Positions 14,901 to 27,400 of a stretch of DNA of 64,000 bases are shown piece after piece. The position numbers and the translations under genes were made by a program. The number at the start of each line of letters is the position of its first letter. The first letter of the stretch is position 1. The notes beneath the pieces were generated by a model that saw only the letters and a program-made list of their open reading frames with translations, was not told where the DNA came from and did no database searches. Source of the stretch: Macropodus opercularis (taxonomy: Eukaryota > Chordata > Actinopteri > Anabantiformes > Osphronemidae). The stretch spans positions 7,830,001 through 7,894,000 of the forward strand of contig CM061098.1 of the NCBI GenBank assembly GCA_030770545.1, given 5' to 3'.

Positions 14901-15860
14901 TATACACAGGGATCACAGGCAATATTTGTAGAGTCAAGCATACTCATCCTGTACTTTGCACCAGAGCAAGTCAGGAGCTGTTAATACATTTCTGTTCTGC
15001 TATAACTCTCCACAGCTTCATGATAATATATTTCCATCAGCTGAAAACAAGAAAAACACATCTGAGGCCTTTAATAATGTAGAAAAGAGAGCCACTTTGC
15101 CCCACCCGCACATTTCATCCAAAAATTAGAGTCAAATGCACGCATCTTCTGAAATAGCTCGGCCACTAAAGCAGACTGAAAAATAAATATGTCAAACATA
15201 TTGGAGTATGTATGAATAATGGATATTCTAATACATCAGCGTGTTGTATTGTATTGCAAAGAGCCATATGAAACATACATCATCTAATTAGACGATGTTC
15301 TCGGACGTGGCGCAGCCTGTTTTTGATCAATATGTAATAAGATCAAGTATCAATTAGCGATGGTAGGGGTAGAGGATCTATGGCATAAAATAACAGCACT
15401 AAATGTAAGTAAAATAGCAGTAAAGTCACTGAAGCACCAAGAATAAACAAATAACACAATAAACATTTAAAAGCACCATTTTGACAGAAAAAAATCGAAT
15501 ACTGTAAATGTATTACATCATTATGCTCGTGGCTCAACTATAGCCAGTGTATTGATCAAAGAAACAATGTCTGCCTCACATCCACTGCACACGAGTTGTT
15601 CCATCTGTAAGAAGATAAGAGGAGACGCTAGTGACAAATTCATTGCTAGAATAGCAAAAAATGCAGTGATTTACTTTTTCACTGGGTTTAATCACAGGGT
15701 CTTTGCGCTCTAGTTATTCTTTAGTCTACAATGCCAGACAAAACAGTACATTTGCAGACATACTTTAAACAACAAAAACATGACTTAGAGCAAAAATGAA
15801 CAACACTGAATAAACTGTTGTAGTGCTTTTTATTGTATTATGAACTAGAAATAAAGTTGC

Positions 15861-15893
15861 GTTTAGGCAACAACTCTGCGTTGTTGCCTAAAC
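15861..15893. repeat. Perfect 13-bp inverted repeat with 7-base loop
   Basis: GTTTAGGCAACAA (15861-15873) and TTGTTGCCTAAAC (15881-15893) are exact reverse complements separated by CTCTGCG. The stem is too short for a microRNA precursor and there is no U-tract, so it is not a terminator. It could be a palindromic protein-binding site or the remains of a small inverted-repeat element. No target-site duplication is obvious. Confidence 0.75.
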
Positions 15894-16189
15894 TGGGAGT
15901 TTAATTCAGAGGTATATGCACATCTATCAATCCGCTTACAACAAGTCAGCCCAGCACAAGGAGCCCAAACAGGGAGCCATAGTGAAGGAGGATTGTGTTC
16001 TGACCTGCTCTGCCACCGGTGCTGGCGCCAGGCAGCCTATCTGTAACACAGGGCCAGCGTGTGCGTCCGCGTGGGCCCAGGAGTGCATGTTGAGGCAAGT
16101 CACTGAAGCAAAGACCGAGCGTGCACTTGAATGATTGAGGTTACCCAGGTGACCTCATAAACCAAAACCCGTGGCAGTCTCCCAAGGTG

Positions 16190-16400
16190 AACGCTGAATT
16201 ATGCCATCATTAAAGGACGGGCCCAGTTGCCAAGGTTAGTATGTAAAGTATAATCATCTTCCTCCCCCTTCTTCTAGTCACTCATTAGTCCCTCTCATGG
16301 GCCAGCAGAGATTATACCTTGAACTTGCTTGACTATTGCTATGTGCCCGCTGGGAATGGTCCCGCTATGGGCCATTTATATCCCCTTCTTCCATCACCAG
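16190..16400. promoter_or_regulatory. Candidate conserved non-coding element
   Basis: A complex, repeat-free block of mixed composition containing CCATCATTAAA, an NFI-half-site-like TTGCCAAGG and CGCTATGGGCCATTTATA. It has no open frame with recognisable homology. The call is by texture only. Confidence 0.22.
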
Positions 16401-19329
16401 CTACCTAAGCTTACATTTCTGCAGGTGTGGTGTCTCAGCGTACCTGTGAGAGTCTGAGTGTGTGTGTCTTCTAGCTGCTCGACACACAGATCATCGAGTT
16501 TGTCCCATAAAAAATGAGGGATACTTTGACTTACTGCTGCATTATGTCCCAGTTTATAAAAGAACCACTGGGAAGAAGCCCACTGGCGTCACAGCAATTT
16601 GTTAGAATTAGGACCATTTGTTTTTTTTTCCCTAGGCACTCTGTGCTGATTCAAATCCCTTCCTTCCAAAACGGTCTCAGTACCACTGCACACGTACAAG
16701 TTCAACAACACAAGCAAACATCGTATAAATATGTGTCAAACATAATTTCACCTTTCAATTATAAAATACTATCTGCTGAAGGTAATGGCAATCAAAATAC
16801 ATAGTGCAGTCGAGCATGGCGGCTGTATTTTAGAGCACTTCATCACATTAGTATGCGTAGCGTAGGGTAGCCAAGTTTAACCAAACCCTGCTGAGCAACT
16901 ACAGGTTTTGATTTTAGAGGAAATCATGTGCTGCTATAATCAAGCTGACTATTCATTGCATTTGTTTCCTCTTACTGGCCACTGACCCATCGTCATTCGC
17001 CAACTATTAAAAGTAACAGCAATAGGTATTTACTCTTTCAATTTTAATTTTTATTATTAAGTGTTGTTCTCGGTGCCTGTTTTTGAGGTGTTGCTGTGTG
17101 CTAGAATCTTGTTAAATATTGTGAGCAGATTGTTCATGTTTGCATGAAGTGATTCATAATGTTTATCCACTTTCCTATTTACTCCAGCCAATTGCCTGTT
17201 AACGCTGGTATCGGACGCTAAAAGAGGGTGTTCATTTCCGAATTGGCAGCAACACTGAGCACACTTCAAGCTATGAGTGTTTCTGGTCAAATGTATAGCA
17301 GCGAAAAAACAGCACATTCCAACTTAATTGATGTGCCTCCTTTGAGCTATTTGCACGTTGCCGTTCGATTTAGCTGCTTTGATTTCGTAACAATAGAGAA
17401 ATTGTGCATCAGGTAACTATTACATCGTATGTTTATAGCTTCACAGTCTCTGACAGTGCATCTCAATCCTTTTAGGAGAATAAAGAAATGCTTTGTTCAC
17501 ATAAAGTTGGGAAGAAGACAGTGTGATCAAAATGAGTCTTTGCTGGAGAGTGACAGAAAAGCAGAGGGAAGACAGGGAAGGGTGCAGCACACGCTGTGAG
17601 GATACAAAGCTTGATTTTCATGAAGCAGATCCTGCACTGACCAGTTTTAGCTTCTTTCAAAAGGATTGCAGCCAAGTGACATGTGCTGTAAGGCGGGACA
17701 GTCGTTGGCTCCAGCAGGCGTTGATGTGCCTGAGTTCGAAGGTATTGTGCACTAACAGAAATTATACAAGACCACAAAAGACTAAAACTGAAGACTCACC
17801 ATGAAAGTTCAAAAGATTAATTTTTCTGTTTCATTCTTTTGGGTAATGCCAACATTGTAGTTCTTGTTTAGTGCTCGTCGCAGGGCCCTTTCCCAACAAA
17901 GCCTCAGCAGCTTGTCTCCAAGACGACATGTCACCATCTCCTGTAGCAAGCTCGCAAACTGTGCGCTATTGTGTGTGTGGTATTTGTGTTTCTGTAACAA
18001 TTCAGCCTCCCAGTGACGTCAAACTGAGCCGAACCCCCGGTGTTTTCGTCAGACAGCACACCTTACTTTCTTTTTTATGTACGTTTATGAATTGTAGTCA
18101 CGAAGGCATGAAACACAGTTTGAGCTGTAACGGGAATCATACCACTGGCCCTCTAACCTAGTGATACCTAGGTAACTACCACACTACTACAGTACTATGC
18201 TGTTCAGGGCAGTGCATTCACATCGTATTAGGAACCAAGAGGCTCCTTGGTCACATTCATTACTGCTAAACACACGCCTGAAGAAATCCTTGTCCGTGTG
18301 ATGCATCCACCAGGTAAAGCTGATGAACGAGTGGGGGAATCAACCATAGATCTCTTCCTAACAGGCTGCACAATAGGATCCCATTCTGTATGTCGTAACA
18401 CAATGCTGCTTACGTTGTTACTGCACCTGTCATCCTCATGCGTCGTGAAGGTTTTTAGTTTTCTCAGGCACTACCCTGACACACCAGCTCAGGTTTACAG
18501 TGAGGTACTGTACACAGATTACTCACTGTCTTTGTTCATGTCAACACTAATAGTTATACATCCATAACTGCCAGTGGCTTCATAAATATGCCAAATGTGG
18601 TCGGAGGGCTCTTTTGAAACAGCCTTAATAGTGGTAGAGAATCTCAGTGAGGGACACTGATCAGTTTGACCACTGGACAGTTCCTTAACACCAGCTAGGA
18701 AATGCTTCAAGACAGACTGTCTGCTCTCCAAACTGGTCATGCTATCTGGGGATTGCTAATGCATACAATGTCCCTTAAACTAGAATTCAAGAACATAATT
18801 GAGATTGGCTCTTAACTTCATCAAATGCACAACAACAACATAAGACAGAGCTGTAATAATAGAAAGCGCTTGAAAACACATTTCTTGTTTCATTTTTAAA
18901 ATGTTTTTTTCACAATTTGGACTCACAGACAACAAAATGACCTTTCCTAATGGGTGAGGGACCACTGCTCACACACCCAGGGTGCAAAAACACACAGCCA
19001 GCCATAGTTCGGCATTAGCTGGGAGAGGATTTTTCTTGAGAAGACGACCTGTTTGCTAGTCCAAGCTCCGAAGCCTGATCTTTTCCGCTCAGCAGCTTAA
19101 ACATAAGAGCAAAGGGAATGGGTTTATTGTGAAAGGTCACCACACCATAGGCCAATGGAGTGAAAGCCCAGTACAGCAGTTAACCCATTGCTCATGTTTG
19201 GACACAAGCAACAGAGGAACATGTTCTACATTATAATAGTTCTTCTAGCTGCGGCCTTGATGGTGTCCAAATGTTTTTCATCACAAAAGAATAGAGAAGA
19301 AAAGAGAAAAAGAAAAGCATCATAAATAT

Positions 19330-19346
19330 GTTGTTGTTGTTGTTGT
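19330..19346. repeat. (GTT)5 microsatellite
   Basis: Five GTT units plus GT. The opposite strand reads as poly-Gln or poly-Asn in two overlapping frames, which are by-products. Confidence 0.9.
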
Positions 19347-20119
19347 CTTTTATTCCACAAGAAAAGCTCCTTCCAAACAAGTTTTTCTCTGAACAGGTGG
19401 GGAAGGTTTTCAACTGTTTCCATTTGTCTCCAAAATTGCACATGTTTATATTTTCTGAAAAATCCAAATTCATGTGTAAAGTCTGTTTTACTGGATGAGT
19501 GGGTAAACACATACAGTATGTTACCACTTTGCCTGAAGTCCAGTTTTTCTACATCATACAGTCAAGGAGTCTAATATTCTTTCTACCTGTATCATCTTTG
19601 ACTTGTTAAGACATTAATTATTCAATGATGCCCTCACCTGGTTTATTTATTATAGCATTGCTGAAGATGGGTTGTATTTAGTTATGTATTTAACTTTTCA
19701 GGCTTTATTTGTGCACCCTACTAACAGACATTTCTCTCTGTCCACACTGCGACAACCTAGAGTTCAAGTATTGACCAAAAAAGTATTAAAACCTTTTTTT
19801 CCATTGACTGTTGGCTGACTGGTAGCATTATTTTATTAATGATTTAGTACTGAACTTTGCATTGTGCTGACACCAGAGATGGGGTAGCTAAGCTGTGAAT
19901 TAAACCCCAAATCCCTTCGATTCCCCCTGGCTGGCAGTCTGCTCATCACCATTACTTATTCACCAGAAATAAAAAAAAGGGACTTCCAGTGTGGTAGCGG
20001 CCCTCTACATACACTATATCCTCAGAGTCTTACCTACCTGTTATAATCCTGCATAATGGAAAAGTGGAATGTCACCTTGTGTGAGAGGCAGCTGATATCT
20101 CTCAGCAAGCAGAAAAAAG

Positions 20120-20345
20120 TCATTTAGCACAAGTGCAGATCACATTTAATTAGACGAGAGGATTTAAATTGCCATGCATCAAACACTGCGGATGACCAAA
20201 ACGGAAAGAACTTGGGCCACGGGCCAGATTCCATGAGCTCTTCTATAACCCATCAAAATCCCTTGAGCTACGGGGGTCAATAAGTCAGAACACAGCCGCC
20301 TTAATTAACAATGACCATAGCTGGGAGGTGCCCAGAATTTTAATG
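20120..20345. promoter_or_regulatory. Candidate conserved non-coding element
   Basis: Homeodomain-type sites TTTAATTAGA (20145-20154) and TTAATTAA (20301-20308) bracket the block, and the second overlaps a SOX-like AACAATGA (20307-20314). Adjacent homeodomain and SOX sites are common in neural enhancers. Inference only. Confidence 0.3.
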
Positions 20346-21448
20346 TCCGCCACCTGCATTCCAGTGAAAAATGAAGGAAATTTACAAATTAGCAACTTTA
20401 GTTACAGCGTTGCCATTTTTGTTTTATTCAGTGGAGGGTTTCATTCGGAATGTCTGTTCAAGAATGTGCCATTAAAAACCTCCCTGCATAGGCAAGATCT
20501 TCCGAGGATTATACAGCAATAGCTCACCACACGTAGCTGATATTTTCACAAGGCATCTCAGGTAAAATGAGTGTGATGTTTCTAGTTCACTAATGACTGC
20601 AGTCTGGGCTTGGTAGGGTAATTTTTATACATACATGTTAACCTGTCAGAGCAGGTGAATCTTTTCACCATTTAGCTGCCACCTATTGTTGAGGAGTGAT
20701 TTTGCTTTCATTATGCTTTGCAGAGACATCAATAATAGCCACACAGCTGTCAGAGACCATTAAGACATATCTACATAAGGAGAGGAGCAAATATTCATAG
20801 GCATATCAGCTTTCTGGGAACCACTCGGAGAGATGGATTGGAATGACACAGAGATGAACTCCCTTTTGAATCTATTGTGAGCCGGGAACTGCCACATTGG
20901 CTCAAGGTAAAAAATCACCCACACATGTGCACACATATTAAACAGCACACCACACACATAGAGAGTTTTTATATTCATGTGTTTCATGCGACTTGTCCTG
21001 GAAATATGCCTTTGCAAAGAAGCAGCAGAGGCTGGACAAATGGATTCACTGATACTCTTAGTTTTTTATTGTATTATTTTTGGCAATATTGGAGTCAAAT
21101 AAGTGGGGGGAGGAAGGGGATGTTTGGGGCTTAATTTTCAGGACTTTTGAATGAGGTCTTTACAAATTGCACGCTAGCCATCGCTCCAGCCCCATTGTTC
21201 TTTATTCACATCTGTAACATGCCAAACGAAACGAGCAAACTGAGTTAGCATGCACTGACATTATTGCCTTGATAGCTCCATAGCCTTCAGCAGTCAGCTT
21301 AATGAGAACAATGTGCACTTGATGGTTTCATGATTACTGCATATTGTTTTTGATACACAAGGCCTTAGTTGAAAGTTTCGCTGTAAGGGTTACATGCATT
21401 GACATAAAATTAATGCTCAAAGGCCATTGCCTGAGCTCAGCAGAAAGG

Positions 21449-21480
21449 AAATAAAATAAAATAAAAATAAATAAATAAAC
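21449..21480. repeat. A-rich (ATAAA/AATA) microsatellite
   Basis: An array of ATAAA units passing into AATA units. It could be the tail of a lost retroposon, but nothing recognisable precedes it. Confidence 0.9.
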
Positions 21481-24400
21481 ACTCCACCACTATAACACTG
21501 GACCTAGTCCCAGATGGAGGAGCATTGTTACAATGACTGAATATCCCAGCTCATTCAGGTGTCCCTGGAAGCACTGGTATTGACCATCACAACAGTGCTG
21601 GAGCAAGAACAAGCTTCCCTGTGGGGCCCAGATGAGTAAAGAGCTGTCAAGCATGACTCCCCTAAGTGTTAATAGACCCCCTACCTGCAACTATCTCCAG
21701 GTCTGCATCTAGCCTCCAGCTGGGTTCTCTGAAGCTCTCGCTGTAGCGGCCCCTTCCTATATTCACCTTCATCTCAAGAAATGGATTAGACCAAGTCACT
21801 TCACTGAAGTGGGTGCTTACGTTTCTACAAATGCAGCAGAGGCACTGTATCGTTATTATTATTAATATGTAACACATTGTACGTGTTTCATAAGTGAAAC
21901 CAGGACAGCATATATCTATATACTTCTGGGAGGTTCTGAATATTACTGTGAGGAATCTTTCTCACACAACCTTATACAACCACATTTCTTTCTTCAGTTG
22001 AAAAAAAAAAACTGATTGAGGTAAAAGTTTGGCCTTCAGCATAATTCAGAACATGTGTTAGATTTGTGTTGCAATCTAAATATAAAGTGAATGTCATTGA
22101 CCTATGGTTATGCAGACATAACTTTGTGTGTGTGGACTGTGCAGCTGAGCAAGATCAGACGGTTTAATGAATTACATCAAAATGACCTGGGACAGAAACA
22201 CAGAATGAGCAAGGATACTGAGAATAAAACCTTACTTAAGAAAGCAGTCTGGCAAGTTTTTAGTATACAAAAGCTACAGTATATTCAGCTGCGTGGAATG
22301 GAAAGAAACACCCCAGCAAACATATTAATACGTAAATCAAAAATGTCTTTAGTTATGCAACAGTCTTAAAGGTTAAATGTATTTGTATTTCAATACCTCT
22401 CAGCGCATAAAGTATATTGGTAGCGACAGAACCTGCCATTTAAATGCGAGATAAAAAATGTGGAAATATTAACAAGATGATGCCTGTAATCCAGAGTTTT
22501 CTGTTTCGGCGAGAGCCAAAATGACATAATAATAATAAAATAACATTGAAACTCACTGATCATTTTCTGAGCCGATGTGTCTTTCGTCTTGGTCTGTTGT
22601 CCTGGGAAAGCTGTAAAGATGATGCTTCTCCCACTGACATCTGAGTGTACAGGGAGTAGAAACCCATGTGAAAACTGAGCCCATTTACATCGAAACATTT
22701 ATAAAAACAAATAGAGAAGAGCAAACTAGAAAGAGATTGATGATTGACGTTGTTGCCAAAATAATGAACTGAAGGAAATAGCAAAGACACATGCCTGCGC
22801 TAACTGAGTCAGTAATGAGAGTGAGAGGTTTCTTATCTTCACATATCCTTCATTACTCTATTCTTGTTTTTAACTTCAGCAAAACTCTCTTCCTGTCGAA
22901 CTTCATTAAAACTACCTTACTTTCTTTTTTCTCACCTAAGTCCAGATCCTGATTTAAACAAGGGATTGTAGTTCTAATTGGGTGAACAGTGATTGTAGAG
23001 CTTCAAAACTGGAAATCTTGCAATTTCACTGCATATATTTCAGGAAACTTAGTGTAGTGAGAGTCTCGCGTCGTTGTGAGAACATCACTGCTTTGTGTTT
23101 CTGGCCACCTGCTATATTTGTAATTGCAATTGTTTTATGCATCTGGTATCTTGAAGAGCAGAATCAAAGTGAAAACTTTATTATTACTGTATAATATTAA
23201 TATTTCAATTTAACAGTTTAACATCTACAATTAAACAAAACCGCTGCAGATTGAATCACTTCAATTAAAAATAACACAACATAACACAGACAGTAACAAA
23301 TTATTTGGTCGTTAATTAATATTTGAATTTTATCTCATAACCAAGGTAATAACATAGTAACATTCTCCCCTATCAACACCAACAATAAGAAACAACAAGA
23401 AGCAAATTATTAGGTTATTAATACAGACACGACCATTTCATTACTGTTTGTCATGCAGTTAAAATAATGTAACATGTGATTTTTGTGGTGATGAACCGCT
23501 GACACAGTAGGACGTCCAGGCCTTTCCTCTGTCTTTGATAATGCATATACACGTATGCCCAGATACTTACCAGATGTACAATTTCTCTGATGGCTACTTT
23601 TCTTCAACATGATGAGTCACTCAGTAATCAACAGGAAAGGTTCGGCTGAATGGGGCCAAATAACAGCCTTCCCTGTTAGGAGCCCTTTTGATTGAGTTAT
23701 GTCACCGAGCTATTTCATTTACAGAGGCTGTCGTTCAACAGCTAGAGAAATAATACAGGGTCATGTATACATTTCTTTACTTTACCATTGAAATTCATAT
23801 TGAGGCTTCATTGCCAACGTTCCACAGTGACTTACGGTACCTTACAGGTTGTCAGCTCCCTCTTAAAACCCGTCAGGCAAAATAGGTGGTTTGAACACAT
23901 CTCCTGCAGCCTTTACATAAGATAGGAAGACATGCTAGGAAGTACCATGCCTGACTTATTTAAGATTCAATTGGTGAAGAGGACTCACATCGAAACAAAA
24001 GTCCGAACCAAGACACGGGGGCTCTTACTGGTCTGCTGGTACACAAGCATAGAATGATCCACAACGGCTGATACCAAGCTTTTTTATTTTGGACCTCTTT
24101 CAGTTAAAAATGTAGACAAGGTCAAAGGCAATAGTTTTTGAGTCTCTGTAACTTTACTTTAGTGTAACTGTGACAGATGCTGTCTTTTTCTGTGAAAGCT
24201 ACAAGGACCGTCCTTTGTAATAACACCAAGCGCCATAATGTAGCAGCAACCATTTAGGAAGTAGAACCCTTTTAATTTAGGCTGCACCTCTCAGCGTCTC
24301 ACGGTGAGCGCGATCAGAACTCTGTCTCACAGAAATCGACTCAGCTCAAAAAACACAGGTGACAATAGGAAATGTAAAGGCCAAAGAATTTCCATGGCAA

Positions 24401-27400
24401 CAATGAGAAATGCTTTGATACCTCTAGGCACAGAAAGATGAAGATAGAGAAAGACTATGTGGTCCTGCTCTGTGTGAATGGGGCTGCGATTAGAATACTT
24501 GTCCATGATGAAACCTTCACACTTACTCCATTGAAACTTAAACACTGCTTCTTTCATCTGTTCAGCCGTGTCTTGGTTTATGCCGGACAAATGGAATGAC
24601 TCAGAAGTTTAATCACATTTCATGAAAAGTCGTGTATGCACTGCAAACACAAATCCCTGCTGAGGCCTCTGCCACTGGCTTCATCTGTAGTGTCTGAAAT
24701 CCATTACTGGACACATACAGCTTTTGTAGCACTACAAATAATCATGAATAATTCACATCCTGCCTCATGAGTTGACTACATTGTGTAGTAACATTTATGT
24801 ACCTTTCTGTACCTCATCTACTTTAAACCTGTTTGCAAAAAATTACATTTTAAAGCAACTAAACTACAAATATATTGCACAGTAAACATCACTGAAAGTA
24901 AATGACTGCATAATAGGACTATCTGAGAAAATATAGTAAATAAAGAAGTCACAAAATATGATGATACTGTTCTCAGTCGTCAGATGTGCAGTAGGTTTAC
25001 GTCTGTTAATGTTACATGAAGCCATGTCAACTTGTTTGTTTGTTTGATGGTAAAACACAGCACACCATGCTGAGCTGTGAGCGTCGGCTCCGTTTTATAG
25101 TCAGCTTGTCAGAATACATTATTACAAGCCTTATTGGTTCCCTGATTTTCATTTAATCTGCTTCAGAGATGCTTATTGCTCACCTTTTATGGTCTCATAT
25201 TGTTTTATTGAACACGCATTGTGCTTCTCTGGTGGTGCTGGCTTTTATGGCAGTGCAGTAAATTCCACGCTTTTAAGATGAAATCTTGACTTACTTGGAA
25301 AAGTTGGAGCAGCACAGAGGGCACAGGCTAAATTTGGAACATGCTGTGTGGTGAGGTGTGGTTTAGTGTAAGGTTCACGGAATGTAACAGCCAACTCTGG
25401 AGGAGTGGGATTTATTCAGCTGATATCTGCCGCGCAGCAAACCAGTTGAGCTTCACACTATGATCCAGGTGCTTTCACCATGGCAGCTCAATAATGACAC
25501 TGATAAAGGTTCAGCTCTTATTGGTTGTCTTGCTCTGCCTAGAAACATCCTACGGCATGCGCCTATTAAATATAAATGTCAGATCAATGTGCTTCAGGAT
25601 TTAAGGCGCTGATGGGCTGGTGACATATTACCTGAAGTCATAAAGGAATACATTTTAAATTCCAGCGACGCTGGCTTTATAAAAGAGAGCTGTTAATAGT
25701 TAGGAGAGCATTCATCATTTATTAATAATCGCGTATCGTACCTTATGTTTACTATATCATAAAGGTTGCCATTACTATGATTTGTAATGTAAATTAGCAT
25801 AGACACAGAACTGTGGCAGAAACTGTGTAGTTACAACATACTGGTCACTAGACTATGTTGAGTGTAGCAGCCTGCCTTCGTATGGATCCAGCAGAACTCT
25901 CATTGAATGTCACTGCGTACAGTAAGTGTTTCCAGCAGCTGGTTTTATAGCAGTACTATTGTCCTACAAAGACATTGGGTTTTGGAGTATTTTTATTGTG
26001 GAGTTTTTTTTACAACACTAACTGAGCTTGCAGTAAGTAAATTAGGTCATTTGAAAATCACACAAAGCAAAATTACTGACATTTAATTTGTAGCGAGACT
26101 CTAATTTCTACTTTGTTGTATTCTGGTGTTACTACATAGCAGTTGCACCTAATTGTTGCTGAAGTGTCAGCCGTGCACTTTGTTTTCAGCAAATTTGTAT
26201 GGAATCCTAAAAACGATGTCACACTAAGCCCATTTACCTGCGAAGCCTGGTTTCTTCTTTGTCTATAGCTGTACTGTAACCATGTAACGATATACTTCTC
26301 ACGAGTAACCGCTGGCCAGCGATTACTCATGTCCAGCACAGTTTAACACATGGTCACAAACTACTTATTGAGCCCCAAGAATAATGTAGCACAGCAGATA
26401 CAGATACTATTAGTTTCTTATCAGAACATCAACAAAAGTAAAGTAAAGCTCAAACAAGGTAAACTAGTAGATTTTGCAGTAATTACGTACGTTCCGGAGT
26501 AACTACTGATATTTTGTGTCCATATTTCATTGACCAATCCTGCTTCATGTATTCAAACGGAAGCGGGGACACTAGCGCAGAGACTTACTGTACTGTGCGA
26601 AGCAGTCGTTTGCTGGAGTACAACTCCAGTGCTGGTAAGTGCGTAGAGGAAAAGCCTTGGTTTCAGTGTTGTCTGAAGAGGAGGGTTGTCTTTGAAGGGG
26701 CACACATGCTTAATGTTAACAGGTGGGAGCACTAAAGACATTACTAACAAGAACTCTTATTTTCAGCCGCAGAAGCACAGCTATACAGGAATGAATGGCC
26801 CACCAGGAGCGCATGGCTGACCACACTGCTAGGCTGGAGTGTTAAACACAAGTTGTCAGTAGCGGAATTTGTGCACATATATCAGTGATAAACTAGACTA
26901 GATCTGTGATGTCAAATCATATAGTAATACACGCACAGGTGGTTCAGTGCTAAACCCAAACCCTAAATCGTAAATGTTGATTAAATACCTGCGCTATACG
27001 TTTCTTTTTCAGACAGTGTAAAACACCGTGTTTCATTCGTTTATGTACTGTTTTACACCGAGCTGAGGAAGAACTGCTCAGGTGTTGCCATTCCTACATG
27101 TTCCTATAGATATTCACTCAATCTCAGTGAGATGTATTCATTGCAACGATTTCTCATGCTCAAGAGCTCCTGCCCCAGCGCTGCATGTAGGGGAATTCTT
27201 CACAGAGAAAATAATCATATGGACATATAGATCAAAAAGTGCATTCTCAACTGATAAAGAGGGAGATAAATAGGCTCAATCCAATAGTACTTCTGGAGGG
27301 AGCTGCGGGCTTGAGGCATTCAAAAGCAGCCCACCCTTTTCAATAAGCCACGAGCAGATGAATGACCTGTTCTCCCATTCCAGGCTGATTGGTGCTGACA

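Larger units (their letters stand above)
8419..15860. other. Intergenic desert, no gene seen
   Basis: There are no recognisable exons or RNA genes. The stretch contains the (GT)8 run at 10921, a GATA-rich patch near 10408-10422, and the candidate element at 11620-11910. A repeat-free block at 12190-12400 has enhancer-like texture. Confidence 0.6.

Noticed and set aside
27016..27058. 10-bp inverted repeat GTGTAAAACA / TGTTTTACAC with a long spacer
   Set aside because: A few such pairs are expected by chance at this length and spacing.
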